Positions 30,629 through 40,250 are shown, numbered from the stretch's first letter. The stretch is 64,000 bases of DNA from Microbacterium elymi (GCF_021582895.2 NZ_CP091139.2:1550001-1614000); one strand, 5' to 3'. The notes: generated by a model not told the origin, from the sequence alone. Made by a program: numbers and translations.

Positions 30629-32118
30629 TCACCGCCGTCCAGCGATCTGCGGCGCACCGCCTGGGCGGGACGCCGGACCGATCCACGAGGCACCGTCCCG
30701 GCGCAGAGCCGGGGCGGTGCACCCGTCTGCAGGTGGTCGCGATCGCCGACGCCGACTCGTACGTGAAGTGGGCGGGCGCCATGCTCGACACCCTCCCGGA
30801 CGTCGACCGGCGGATGCTGATCGTGCGCACGCCGCTCACGGTGAGCGAGGATCAGCAGGCCATCGCGCTGGACGGGACGGGGCTGGGCCAGGCGGGGCTG
30901 GGCCGGGCGGGGCTGGGCGGGACCGGGGTGGATGGGTCCGGACTGGGCGAGACCGGGCTGGATGGGACGGAGGGCGCGGCGGGTTCGACGGACGCCGTGC
31001 TCCGCGTCGCGCACGGTGAGCTGGCGGCGCGACTGGCCCAGCTGCGGGCGGATGTCGTGGTCATCGCCGGACGCGGGCCGTTCGTCCGGCTGGTCCAACG
31101 CGAGGTCGACCGGCTCGCACAGCGCCCGGTCGTGGTGACCGGACTGCCCGGGATCTCGATCCCCGCGCAGCGCGGGGCGGTGCAGTACCGGCGGCACTCG
31201 GACCTCGTGGTGGTGCACTCGCTGCGCGAGGTGCGGGCCTTCCGTGAGGTGAGCCGCCGGATCGGCGCGGACCTGGACCTCGGGCTGGCGACCCTGCCGT
31301 TCGCACGGGCCTCGTCGGCTTGCGGCATCCGGCACCGATCTCGTGTTCGCCGCCCAGGCCATCGTGCCGCGCGAGCCGGAGCAGCGCCGCGCGATCGCCG
31401 ACATGCTGCGCGCCGCGGCGAGGGCCGATCCGTCCCGGCGGGTGGTGCTCAAGCTGCGCCTCGGCCCGAGCAGGGCGAGACCGAGACGCACTACGAACGG
31501 CTGCGACTGGCCGACCTGCTCGCGGACCGCCCCGACAACCTCGTCCTGTCGTACGAGCCGATGCACCGCGTCCTCGATCGGGCCGAGGGGCTGGTCACGG
31601 TCAGCTCGACGGCGGCGATCGAGGCCATGGCGCGCGGCGTGCCGGTGATCGCGCTGGCCGCGTTCGGCGTGCGCAAGACGCTGCTGAACACGGTGTTCCG
31701 CGGCAGCGGCCTGCTCGGAGACGCCGACGACGTGATCGCACGCCGGTTCCGGCATCCCCACCCGCTCTGGATGCGCGACAACTACTTCCACGACCCCGCC
31801 GACTCGACCTGGTGGGACCGGGTCCGGGAGCTCGTCGAGCTGCGCCGGCGCGGGCTCCTTCCGGCTCGGCCGGTCCCGGAGCCGCGCGGAGGCGCGCTGC
31901 ACGCCGCGTTCGAGCGGAAGGCCGTGCTCGGCCACGAGGACCGCACGCTGTCGGGCGCGGTTGCGATCGCGATCGGCACCCCGCTGGCGGGCAGCCTCAT
32001 CCGCCTGCGCCGGGCGCGGCAGCGCGGCCGGGCGCTGTCCTGGACCGACGACGCCACCGACATCACCGTGACCCCGGCCCTCTACCAGGACCCCATCCGC
32101 CGCCCCGTGCCGGTCTGA
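30625..32118 (+). CDS. DUF6716-type putative glycosyltransferase
   Basis: About 497 aa. Two frame breaks: one extra T near 31319 (GGCTTGCGG), and a second near 31470 before GETETHYERL. Features are VVAIADADSYVKWAGAMLDT at the start, PVVVTGLPGISIPAQRGAVQ, VVLKLR..GETETH and TVSSTAAIEAMARGVPVIAL, a GT-B-like layout resembling polysialyltransferases. Residues ~85-118 are a Gly/Leu repeat encoded by a 15-bp minisatellite. It is the last gene of the nonulosonate cassette and probably transfers or modifies the same sugar. No UDP-GlcNAc 2-epimerase is found nearby. Confidence 0.8.
   Translation: MITAVQRSAAHRLGGTPDRSTRHRPGAEPGRCTRLQVVAIADADSYVKWAGAMLDTLPDVDRRMLIVRTPLTVSEDQQAIALDGTGLGQAGLGRAGLGGTGVDGSGLGETGLDGTEGAAGSTDAVLRVAHGELAARLAQLRADVVVIAGRGPFVRLVQREVDRLAQRPVVVTGLPGISIPAQRGAVQYRRHSDLVVVHSLREVRAFREVSRRIGADLDLGLATLPFARASSACGIRHRSRVRRPGHRAARAGAAPRDRRHAARRGEGRSVPAGGAQAAPRPEQGETETHYERLRLADLLADRPDNLVLSYEPMHRVLDRAEGLVTVSSTAAIEAMARGVPVIALAAFGVRKTLLNTVFRGSGLLGDADDVIARRFRHPHPLWMRDNYFHDPADSTWWDRVRELVELRRRGLLPARPVPEPRGGALHAAFERKAVLGHEDRTLSGAVAIAIGTPLAGSLIRLRRARQRGRALSWTDDATDITVTPALYQDPIRRPVPV
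30874..30975 (+). repeat. 15-bp coding minisatellite in the DUF6716 gene
   Basis: Degenerate GGGCTGGGCCGGGCG-like units about 15 bases long repeat six to seven times and encode Gly-Leu-Gly-x-x pentapeptides (GLGQA, GLGRA, GLGGT, GVDGS, GLGET, GLDGT). Copy-number changes of 15 bases would keep the frame. Confidence 0.85.
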
Positions 32119-32164
32119 GCACGCTCGCCCGCGGCCCGGGCGCGCCGCGCGCGGGCGCCCGCGC

Positions 32165-32782
32165 CTACCGCGGCCAGCTGTCGGCGAGCTTGGTCAGCAG
32201 CGCGGCGAGCTGTGCGCGCTCCTCCGGTGTGAAGTCGGCCAGCGCGTCCTCGACGGCGGCGCGGCGATACCCGCGGAACCCGCGCAGGATCGCGGTGCCC
32301 TGATCGGTGATCACGATCCGGGTGCGGCGGGCGTCATCGGGGTCGGCTTCGCGTCGTACGAGCCCGAACTGCACGGACTGCTGCACGAGCCGGGATGCCC
32401 GGGGCTGGTCCACGCCGATGCGTTCGGCGATCTCGCCGACCGACAGGGGCGTGGATGCCGCGGCCAGCGCCTCGAGCAGGCGCAGCCGTGCCGGCCCGGC
32501 GAAGCGCCCACGCGACGATGCCCACGGAGGACCGCCGTGCATGTGCGGATCGAACCCCATCCCGTGGCCGGAGTGCGGCCCCGCGTGCCGGCCGTGCCGC
32601 CCGCCCTCCCCGCCCTGGAACGGACCGCCGGGGCCGTGCCCGTGGTGCGGGTGATCGCCGGACTCGTCCTCGAGGTCGCCGGGCTCAGGTCCGCGACGCG
32701 GCGGCCGCGGCCCGCGCAGCCGCGCCAGCGCGGCGGCGATCAGCTCGGCAGGGTCTGCGGACGAATCGGATGTCGGGGCCAC
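32165..32782 (-). CDS. MarR-family regulator with His/Gly-rich N-terminus
   Basis: About 205 aa from GTG at 32782, chosen because the operator lies just upstream; a longer ATG at 32830 would start inside the operators. The N-terminal ~80 residues are rich in His, Gly and Pro (DHPHHGHGPGGPFQGG, GFDPHMHGGP), a possible metal-binding region. The C-terminal winged helix reads ARLRLLEALAAASTPLSVGE and DQPRASRLVQQSVQFGLVRR. It is divergent from a second His-rich MarR-like gene. It probably controls both. Confidence 0.8.
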   Translation of the reverse strand: MAPTSDSSADPAELIAAALARLRGPRPPRRGPEPGDLEDESGDHPHHGHGPGGPFQGGEGGRHGRHAGPHSGHGMGFDPHMHGGPPWASSRGRFAGPARLRLLEALAAASTPLSVGEIAERIGVDQPRASRLVQQSVQFGLVRREADPDDARRTRIVITDQGTAILRGFRGYRRAAVEDALADFTPEERAQLAALLTKLADSWPR

Positions 32783-32792
32783 GACATCCAAT

Positions 32793-32856
32793 TTACATGC
32801 AACTTGACATGTAAGGCCATCGCATGTCACACTGCATATACATGTTATCTGACATG
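32793..32856. promoter_or_regulatory. Twin palindromic operators between the His-rich regulators
   Basis: TTACATG-8-CATGTAA (32793-32814) and CATGT-6-ACATG (32841-32856) are both perfect inverted repeats with a shared CATGT word. Their position suits a MarR-type repressor controlling both promoters. Confidence 0.7.
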
Positions 32857-32913
32857 GACTGCTTCGGCAGCCTGACGGCCGCGCTCATGCGACCGCACCG
32901 AAAGGACCAAGAG

Positions 32914-33829
32914 ATGAACGAGAACGACACAGACCCGGCGCCCGACGAGGGCGCATCGACCCCGACCGACCGCCGACCGCTGGGTGCATGGCTTGCGCCT
33001 GGTCGACGCGCTGATCACCCGCGAGTTCACGACGGCTCTCGCCGGCGAGGATGTCTCACGCCGTGACTGGATGCTGCTGAACGCACTGTCCGGCACCGTG
33101 GACGCCCCGTGGATGACCGGGCGACTTGCCCACCGCGGCAAGCACGTCCGACGGCTCGCCGAGCGCGGCTGGATCACCACCGCCGACGACGGCGCCTGGC
33201 AGCTGACCGAGGACGGCCGAGCCGCCCGCGATCGACTCGCCGAGCGCGTCGACGCCGTGCGGCAGAAGGTGGCCGGCGCGGTCGCCCCCGACCAGTTCGC
33301 GCAGCTGCAGGCCTCACTCGAGGCCATCGCCCGCGAGCTCGGCTGGGATGAATCGCAGCCGATGCCCCGCGGTGGCCGCGGCCGTCGGCCCGGCTTCGGC
33401 GGGACTCATGCGGGGTTCCACCCCGGCTACGCGCCGGAACGCGGCTTCGCGCCGGAACGCGGCTTCGCGCCGGAACGCGGCTTCGGCCGCGGCCATGGCC
33501 GCCGGCCCGGCTTCGCGCCGGACGTCCGGCACGACCACGGCCCGTGGCACCACGACCCGGACGGATGCGAGCACGGCCCGCACGCCGGGTGGGATCGTCA
33601 CGCCGGATGGGCGCCGGATGCCGAGTGGGACGACCGTGGCTTCGGCCCCGGGCGTCGCGGCTTCGGCCCCGGCCACCACGAGCACCTGCGCGCCGAGTTC
33701 GAGCGCCGCCACCACGGCGGGCGCGACCACCGTCGCGCCGAGCGCGCGTATGAGCGCGGCTTCGCGGCCGGGTTCAGCTCGGGGCGCGCCCCGGGCGCCC
33801 CTGCGGAGGAATCCGCGTCGGCCGACTGA
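32914..33829 (+). CDS. MarR-like winged-helix protein with long Gly/Arg/His-rich tail
   Basis: About 304 aa after removing one T near 32994 (TGGCTTGCGCC). ATG at 32914 with AAAGGA. Residues ~30-145 form a winged helix (TTALAGEDVSRRDWMLLNAL, RLAERGWITTADDGAWQLTE). The remaining half is low complexity: an 18-bp repeat at 33431-33484 encodes three APERGF units, then HDHGPWHHDPDGCEHGPHAG and similar His/Gly/Asp runs. A metal-responsive or condensate-like role is possible but unproven. It may modify the action of its divergent partner. Confidence 0.78.
33431..33484 (+). repeat. 18-bp coding tandem repeat
   Basis: Three identical GCGCCGGAACGCGGCTTC units (33431, 33449, 33467) encode APERGF three times within the MarR-like gene; unit length is a multiple of three. 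The 220 bases from 33830 to 34049 downstream of this gene show nothing I recognise. Confidence 0.95.
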
Positions 33830-34049
33830 GCGGCGACGAGATGGCGGGGCTGGGTCTGCGTGAGCAGGTCCGGCCCCGCCGTCGTCTCGGGCGACGCAAG
33901 CTCTCCGGTGCAGATCACCCCCGCCCGCGCGGATCAGCCCGCCGTGCCGAGGAAGAGGCCCCCGAACTCGGTGACGCGCGAGGAACGATAGATCGTGCGG
34001 TGCGCGCAGCCGAACCGCCAACCCATCGACCGCCTCGACGTGCGTCCGG

Positions 34050-34655
34050 TCAGCCGCCGAGCGATCCCGCCTCGGAGCGGCCGACATCCGTCACGTGGAA
34101 GTTCTGGAACGAACGGGATGCCGTCGGCCCGCGCTGGCCCTGGTACCGGTTGCCGTACGCCCCGGCGCCGTACGGCGTCTCGGCAGCCGACGACAGCTGG
34201 AAGAAGCACAGCTGCCCGATCTTCATCCCGGGCCAGAGCTTGATCGGCAGAGTCGCGACGTTCGACAGCTCGAGGGTCACGTGCCCCGAGAAGCCCGGGT
34301 CGATGAACCCGGCGGTGGAATGCGTGAGCAGGCCGAGCCGGCCCAGCGACGACTTGCCCTCCAGCCGCGCGGCGATGTCGTCGGGCAGCGTGATCTGCTC
34401 GTAGGTCGAGCCGAGCGCGAACTCACCCGGGTGCAGCACGAACGGCTCGTCGGGGGCGACGTCGATCAGGTGGGTGAGGTCCGGCTGGTCGTCGGCCGGA
34501 TCGATGAACGGATACTTGTGATTGTCGAACAGCCGGAAGTACCGGTCCAGTCGCACGTCGACGCTCGACGGCTGCACCATCTGCGGGAGCCAGGGGTCCA
34601 GCGCGATGCGCTCGGATTTGATCTGCAAGCGGATGTCGCGGTCACTGAGCAGCAC
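34050..34655 (-). CDS. dcd: dCTP deaminase
   Basis: 201 aa, intact. It deaminates dCTP; in actinobacteria the enzyme often also hydrolyses the product to dUMP. Family motifs: [12 protein letters not shown] at the start, [30 protein letters not shown] (active-site loop), [12 protein letters not shown] and [11 protein letters not shown]. The length is normal for actinobacterial dCTP deaminases. It supplies dUMP for thymidylate synthesis. Confidence 0.97.
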   Translation of the reverse strand: MLLSDRDIRLQIKSERIALDPWLPQMVQPSSVDVRLDRYFRLFDNHKYPFIDPADDQPDLTHLIDVAPDEPFVLHPGEFALGSTYEQITLPDDIAARLEGKSSLGRLGLLTHSTAGFIDPGFSGHVTLELSNVATLPIKLWPGMKIGQLCFFQLSSAAETPYGAGAYGNRYQGQRGPTASRSFQNFHVTDVGRSEAGSLGG

Positions 34656-34706
34656 GAGGTCAGCCTACCGGCGGCGCCCGGTGTCCGGCGAGCGTTTCGA
34701 TGCCGG

Positions 34707-35249
34707 TCAGCCGGCGAGCGTCGCCCGGGCGAGTTGCAGGGCCACCACCGCGATCCCCGACAGCACGAGCAGCGCGCTGAGGCTGAGCGCGACCACTGCC
34801 GGTCCACGGCCGGTGCCGATCTGCGAGGCCCGCCGGCCCGCGACCGCTCCCAGCACGAGGGTGAGGATGCCGCCACCCAGCGCGATCGTCGGGACCGCCC
34901 ACTCGGGCATCGGGGTCACCCAGGCCATCACGACGGCGATCAGCGAGACCAGTCCGACGATGGCTGCCCAGACCGCGATGCGGTTGCGTTCGACGAGCGG
35001 CTCGACGTGCCGGACCGCGGTGCTCCTGCGCGAGACCGCACTGAGCGGCACGGCGCTGCCCGCGATCGCCGGGACCGCGCTGCGCGGCACCGCGCGCAGA
35101 GACGGCGCTGCCTGCTCGACGCGATCGGTCCAGTCCTCGCCGTCCCACCAGCGCAGTCGACTCGGATCGCTGTCGCGGTACCACCCGGCGGGCATTCCCC
35201 CGTGCGCGTGCTCCAAAGCCATGTCGTCCCCCAGTTCGACCGTCGCCAT
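34707..35249 (-). CDS. DUF2510-domain membrane protein
   Basis: 180 aa from ATG 35249, chosen for GGGGAG upstream (an in-frame ATG lies at 35222). The DUF2510 motif MPAGWYRDSDPSRLRWWDGEDWTD is near the N-terminus, a linker follows, then three hydrophobic segments (IAVWAAIVGLVSLIAVVMAW, TIALGGGILTLVLGAV, ALSLSALLVLSGIAVVAL). DUF2510 is a short cytoplasmic domain common in actinobacterial membrane proteins; function unknown. Confidence 0.85.
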   Translation of the reverse strand: MATVELGDDMALEHAHGGMPAGWYRDSDPSRLRWWDGEDWTDRVEQAAPSLRAVPRSAVPAIAGSAVPLSAVSRRSTAVRHVEPLVERNRIAVWAAIVGLVSLIAVVMAWVTPMPEWAVPTIALGGGILTLVLGAVAGRRASQIGTGRGPAVVALSLSALLVLSGIAVVALQLARATLAG

Positions 35250-35418
35250 CCGCGCGAACTCCCCAGAGCGCGCGCCCCGCGCAGCGGCGGGACGTGAATG
35301 ACTGCCCTTATCGTGCAGCATCCTCGGCTCCGCCTGCAAGCAGCACGTCGGGCGTGTCACGGCTGGGCGGGCGGGCGGGTCGAGTTTGTTATGCTGGCCG
35401 AACGCACTCTGTGCGTGT

Positions 35419-35492
35419 GGGGCTGTAGTTCAATGGCAGAACTTCTGCTTCCCAAGCAGACAGCGCGGGTTCGATTCCCGTCAGCCCCTCCA
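35419..35492 (+). tRNA. tRNA-Gly (anticodon CCC)
   Basis: 74 bases including an encoded CCA. The acceptor stem GGGGCTG pairs with CAGCCCC, the D arm contains AGTTCAATGGCAGAAC, the anticodon arm TCTGC-TTCCCAA-GCAGA gives anticodon CCC, and the T arm is GCGGG-TTCGATT-CCCGT. Confidence 0.97.
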
Positions 35493-35984
35493 CAGTGAAT
35501 CCCGGTCACGCGTGAGGTTCCCCGCGCGCCGGAGGGTGAGCATCAGGGGCTGTGCGGGTCTAGTCTGGCGGTGACCGGGAACGGCAGTGTGCTTCCTCTG
35601 CTCGACGCCGTTAACCCGCCCGGTCAATGCTGGGTCATTCGTTCCAGCCGGAGCGCCCCGCGCCCGCCTCGCTGTCGAGGCCCGCGTGGGGCGCTTCTGC
35701 GATTCACCGCGGTCCGGCCTCGAACCTCAGGATTGGCTCAAGCTGCACGAAATGTCCCCCATTTGGGGGACAAGCGGGATGTATCGTTGGGACCGTTCAA
35801 ACGCACTGGGGGCGTGAAGGACGAAGGGCACCCGTCACCGGCTGAACCGCTGGGGAGTCTTGGCCGGTGGGTGCCCAGAGTTCGTCGCGGATCTTGCGTT
35901 TGGGTGGGTGCCGTGAACAGACGCCTGACAGCATGTGCCTCACGACACCCACCGGTGCGCTCCGCCACTGGGGGTGCTCCTGCG
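35493..35984. other. Gene-less stretch with two inverted repeats
   Basis: I see no convincing gene. It holds a perfect 9-bp palindrome TGTCCCCCATTTGGGGGACA (35753-35772), followed by a -10-like GTATCGT, and a long hairpin at 35826-35876 (GGGCACCCGTCACCGGC against GCCGGTGGGTGCCC). The palindrome looks like an operator whose target gene is missing, since no start with coding character follows. Confidence 0.6.
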
Positions 35985-36571
35985 TCAGAACGCCGGGCGC
36001 GATAGCCGGCGAAGCCCGACGAGACCCATGACCGCGGCGATCGGCTTGAGCAGGATGAGCTCGCCGAACCGGTAGTCCCGTCCGCGGGCGAGCCGTACGG
36101 CCAGATCGGGCCGCAGGCATCCACAGGTACGCGCGCCCCTTCTCAGCGTGCAGCGAATCGGAGACGATCTTGATGGTGCCGGCCGTCTCGATCAGCGGAA
36201 TCGCGTTGCGGATGTTCTCCTCCGTCGTCCTGCTGCCCGCTCGAGCAGCAGCGGGCCGGTATGGCCGAGTTCATCCCGGGCATAGCGGGCCATCACGTCG
36301 GCCTCGGGTGTGCGCCCGGCGACGGCGCCCCGCACAGCACGAGGACCGACTCCGGCCCGTCGAGCGAGCGGATGCCGGCGCGCACCCGGTAGCGATTCAC
36401 CAGGTTCGCGCGCCCATCGCGGTTGCCGAATCCGAGCACGACCACCGCCTCGGGCCCCGGCATCCGCCCGGTGCCCAGTCGCCGCCGACTGGCCCGGCAG
36501 TGCATCAGCTCGCCCCATGCGAGCACGCCCGCGCCGGCCAGCAGCGGGATCGCGAGCAGACGGGCGCGCAC
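35985..36571 (-). CDS. YdcF/SanA-like DUF218 protein
   Basis: About 195 aa, GTG at 36571, with three frame breaks near 36330, 36240 and 36118. Corrected motifs: PEAVVVLGFGNRDGRANLVN, RTPEADVMARYARDELG, SRTTEENIRNAIPLIE, KIVSDSLHAEKGRAYLW, typical of DUF218 proteins linked to envelope metabolism. An N-terminal hydrophobic stretch (LLAIPLLAGAGVLAWGE) suggests membrane anchoring. Confidence 0.75.
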
Positions 36572-36611
36572 ACGACCAGGCTATGCGCTCGCGCCCAGGA
36601 ATTCGTTACCG

Positions 36612-37722
36612 TCAGTCGTCGTAATAGTGGACGGTCCGGCGGATCTGCTCGGCGAACTGATAGATCTCGTCATTCACGTCAATGGCATGCCGTGTCTCGC
36701 TCTTCTCCTCATCGAAGAGACCGATGTAGTGCTGCCCGCCATTGAAGTGCAAGCCGAGCGATGGGCTTCCGGTTGTTGTCGTCGAGGAGGACCCCGAAGT
36801 AGGACTTGGTGTCGCGCTGAGCGATCCGTACCGCCGGAACTTCACTGCAGGCGATCGCGCGGACGATCTGGTACGCCTCGAGCTCGTCCAACGTCGTCTG
36901 GATCCCGCGAGAGTCATCCTCGACCTGCGCCGCGCTCGCCTGCGCGACGCGCTCACTGGCGTCCGAACCGGACACGGAGGCGTCGTCACGATCACTCCCG
37001 TAGCCCTGCGAACCCAAGGCAGCCTTGATCCGCTCGTTGACCTGGTCGCTGAGGAACTGCTTCATCGCCTTCCCCACCAACGGTGTGAACTGATCGCGCA
37101 CACGCTGGGTGAAGGGTGCCGAGTAGACGCGAGTCGCGAGGAAGCGCACCCATTCGGCGTCGGGTGCGCGGAACTGTGCGCCGAGCACGCGTTTCAGTTC
37201 GCCGATGTATTTGAGTTCCTCAGCGGCGCTCACCACTGAGTCGATGTCGAACGCATCCTTCGTCAGCTTCAGCAGCTCGGGGATGAGGAATTCGTCGAGC
37301 TCAGTGATGCGCAGCACGAGGAACGGCTTCTCATCCATCCGGTTCGGAGCGTCGAGATCCGTGTAGAACTGGTACTCGTCGCCATCCGTGAGAACTGCGA
37401 TTCGTGCCCGAGCCACGGCGAAGTACCGGAACAGCTGAGACGCGTGGTTGACGCTCAGCGGAGCGCCGATTTTCTTGCACTCCATGAGGATCTGCACGTC
37501 GTCACCCTTGACGATGGCGTAATCGATCTTCTCGCCGCGCTTGATGCCGACATCCGCAGTGAATTCAGGCACCACCTCGTTGGGATTGAAGACGTCGTAG
37601 CCCAGCACCATCGAGATGAACGGCATGACGAAGGCGTTCTTCGTCGCCTCTTCGGTCTCGATCCCTGCTCGCTGGGCTTCGATCTTTGCAGCGAGACTCT
37701 TCAACCTGTCGGCGATTTCCAC
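36612..37722 (-). CDS. Standalone HsdR_N-type (PD-(D/E)XK) nuclease-like protein
   Basis: About 369 aa after removing one T near 36752 (CGGCTTGCAC). The N-terminal third resembles the type I restriction enzyme R N-terminal domain: MVLGYDVFNPNEVVPEFTAD, KIDYAIVKGDDVQILMECKK, a PD-(D/E)XK pattern with D in KIDYAI and E-x-K in MECKK. No helicase domain and no HsdM or HsdS nearby. A coiled, charged middle and a C-terminal HYIGLFDEEKSETRH part follow. It may be a stand-alone defence nuclease or a housekeeping DNA-binding protein; role unknown. Confidence 0.75.
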
Positions 37723-38262
37723 GTTCTGTTCCCCTCATCGTCATTGATGCGCACGAGAACCGTCCGAGCGCGCTCGGTGCACGTCCCCCGCGAGCCACGG
37801 GACTAGCCGCAGCGATCGCGATGTCGCCGGGCACCCCAGTCGCACACAGCGTATCGATAGGTGACCCCAACAGTCGCGTCCGCGGCGCATGTCGCAGAAC
37901 TCGATCACCGATCGGACCGGCTCCCAGAGGTCCTGGCGCCGCGAGCAGTGTTCCTTCAGGCGAGCGCGGGCTGGGCCACGGTATCTTCCGCCGCCGGCGC
38001 CGTGGCGCGACCCACGGCTCACGGTTCACGACCCGCGACCCACGACCGGATTCCCACCCCGCGGCGCGCGCCCCGGCGAGTCGCCGCCGCCCGTGACTCG
38101 TCAGAAGTGGTCGTAATTGGTCGGCTCATTGCGACCACTTCTGACGAGTCGGGATCCGCGCTATGGCCCAGCTTGGCCCGCGCCAGCAGTACGGCCCGCC
38201 GGCAGCCCGGCCCGCGCCGGCAGCCCGGACGCGCGCGCCCGCCGTCAGGGCGCCGCGTGCCG
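37723..38262. other. Gene-less stretch with ilvD 3'-end duplicate and repeat family B
   Basis: No supported gene. 37956-37977 repeats 22 bases of the ilvD 3' end (38263-38284), and the next ~30 bases are partly similar, reading EDTVAQPALA before a stop on the minus strand against [10 protein letters not shown] in IlvD: a decayed duplicate. 38096-38149 is an 18-bp inverted repeat. Confidence 0.65.
38096..38149. repeat. Inverted repeat, family B, copy 1
   Basis: ACTCGTCAGAAGTGGTCG (38096-38113) and its exact complement (38132-38149) with an 18-base loop. A diverged relative lies at 62350-62405. Confidence 0.9.
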
Positions 38263-40174
38263 TCAGGCGAGCGCGGGCTGGGCCGCAGCATCCTCCGCCG
38301 CCACCCGCGCCATGGCCCGCTCGACGGCATCCACGTCGCGCACCGCGCCCTTGTCAGCCGACTGCGCCATCACCGCGTACGCGCGCAGCGCCGCCGAGAC
38401 GTGGCGCACCCGCGTGCGCGGCTGATATCCACCTGCGGCCAGCAGCGCCTCACGCCGAGCGTCCAGTACGTCGTCGGGCACGTCGAGGGTCAGGGATCGG
38501 GTGGGGATGTCGATGGAGACGATGTCGCCGTCCTCGACGAGGGCGATCACCCCGCCCGACGCCGCCTCGGGCGAGATGTGCCCGATCGACAGGCCCGACG
38601 TGCCGCCGGAGAACCGGCCGTCCGTGATCAGCGCGCACTCCTTGCCGAGGCCGCGTCCCTTCAGGAACGACGTCGGGTACAGCATCTCCTGCATGCCCGG
38701 GCCTCCCTTCGGACCCTCGTATCGGATAACGACGACGTCGCCGGGGCCAATCTGCTTGTTCAGGATCTTCTCGACGGCCTCTTCCTGCGATTCGCAGACG
38801 ACGGCGGGGCCCGAGAACGTCCAGATCGATGGGTCGACGCCGGCGGTCTTCACGACTGCGCCGTCGACGGCGATGTTCCCGCGCAGCACGGCCAGCCCTC
38901 CGTCGGTGGAGTACGCGTGTGCGACATCGCGGATGCAGCCGGTCGCGGCATCCTCGTCCAGCGCCAGCCAGCGTTCGGACTGGCTGAACGCGCTCGAAGA
39001 CCGCACTCCGCCCGGGGCGGCGTACCAGACGTCGCGTGCCTCGTCCGAGGCCTTGCCGCCGCGGATGTCCCAGGCATCCAGCCACTCGCCCAGCGAATCC
39101 GCATGCACCGCGTGCACGTTCTCGTCGAGCAGACCACCGCGGGCAAGCTCGCCGAGGATGGCCGGGATGCCGCCGGCCCGGTGGACGTCCTCCATGTAGT
39201 ACGTGCGCGACCCGGCCACGTTGGGCGCGACCTTGGCCAGGCACGGCACGCGGCGCGACGCCGCGTCGATGTCGTCCAGGCCGTAGGCGACACCGGCCTC
39301 GTGTGCCGCGGCGAGCAGGTGCAGGATCGTGTTGGTCGATCCGCCCATCGCGATGTCCATCGCCATCGCGTTGCCGAACGCGGCGGGGGTGGCGATGCTG
39401 CGCGGCAGCACCGAGTCGTCGTCCTGGTCGTAGTGGCGGTGCGCAATGTCGACGACCACCTCGCCCGCCCGCTCGTACAGCGCCCGCCGCGCCGTGTGCG
39501 TGGCCAGAACCGAGCCGTTGCCCGGCAGCGCCAGGCCCATCGCCTCGGTCAGGCAGTTCATCGAGTTGGCGGTGAACATGCCCGAGCACGATCCGCAGGT
39601 CGGGCACGCCGACTCTTCGATGCGCAGGATGTCGGCGTCCGACACGTTCTCGTTCACGGCGTCGCTGATCGCGTCGACCAGGTCGAGAGTGCGCACGGTG
39701 CCGTCGACCAGGGTCGCGCGGCCCGATTCCATCGGGCCGCCCGAGACGAACACGGTCGGGATGTTCAGCCGCAGCGCCTGCCAGCAGCATCCCGGGCGTG
39801 ATCTTGTCGCAGTTCGAGATGCACACCAGCGCGTCGGCCTGGTGCGCATTGACCATGTACTCCACCGAGTCGGCGATGAGGTCGCGGCTGGGCAACGAGT
39901 ACAGCATCCCGGAATGGCCCATGGCGATGCCGTCGTCGACGGCGATCGTGTTGAACTCGCGCGCGATGCCGCCGGCGGCATGGATCGCCTCGGAGACGAT
40001 CCGGCCCACGGGCTGCAGGTGCGTATGGCCGGGGACGAACTCGGTGAAGCTGTTCGCGACGGCGATGATCGGCTTGCCGAAGTCGGCGGCGTCCACGCCG
40101 GAGGCGCGCATGAGGGCGCGGGCTCCCGCCATGTTGCGGCCATGGGTGACGGTACGAGAACGCAGGACGGGCAT
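38263..40174 (-). CDS. ilvD: Dihydroxy-acid dehydratase
   Basis: About 636 aa after removing one G near 39782 (CAGGCGCTG). Catalyses the dihydroxy-acid to 2-keto-acid step of valine, isoleucine and leucine synthesis using an Fe-S cluster. Motifs: [35 protein letters not shown] (Cys ligand), [20 protein letters not shown] (Cys ligand), [12 protein letters not shown] and [15 protein letters not shown] at 40174 with GAAGG. An essential biosynthetic gene split by an indel is one of the best arguments that the frame breaks here are sequence errors. Confidence 0.95.
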
Positions 40175-40250
40175 CCTTCGATCTTGGGTGGTAGTGGGAT
40201 GCCGCACCAGACGGTCTTGGTGCTAGTGGTGTCAGTACTACCCTGAGGGG

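Noticed and set aside
30874..30975. Frameshifted or misassembled segment in the DUF6716 gene
   Set aside because: The units are multiples of three and the frame stays open, so it is a genuine-looking coding repeat.
33841..34404. Plus-strand gene opposite dcd
   Set aside because: Runs antisense through the conserved dcd motifs; a shadow frame.
35571..36005. A protein-coding gene after tRNA-Gly
   Set aside because: The frame has no recognisable domain, no ribosome site and runs through two strong hairpins.
37723..38262. Integrative element bounded by the ilvD duplicate
   Set aside because: Only ~300 bases lie between the copies and no integrase or transposase is seen; reported only as a duplication.
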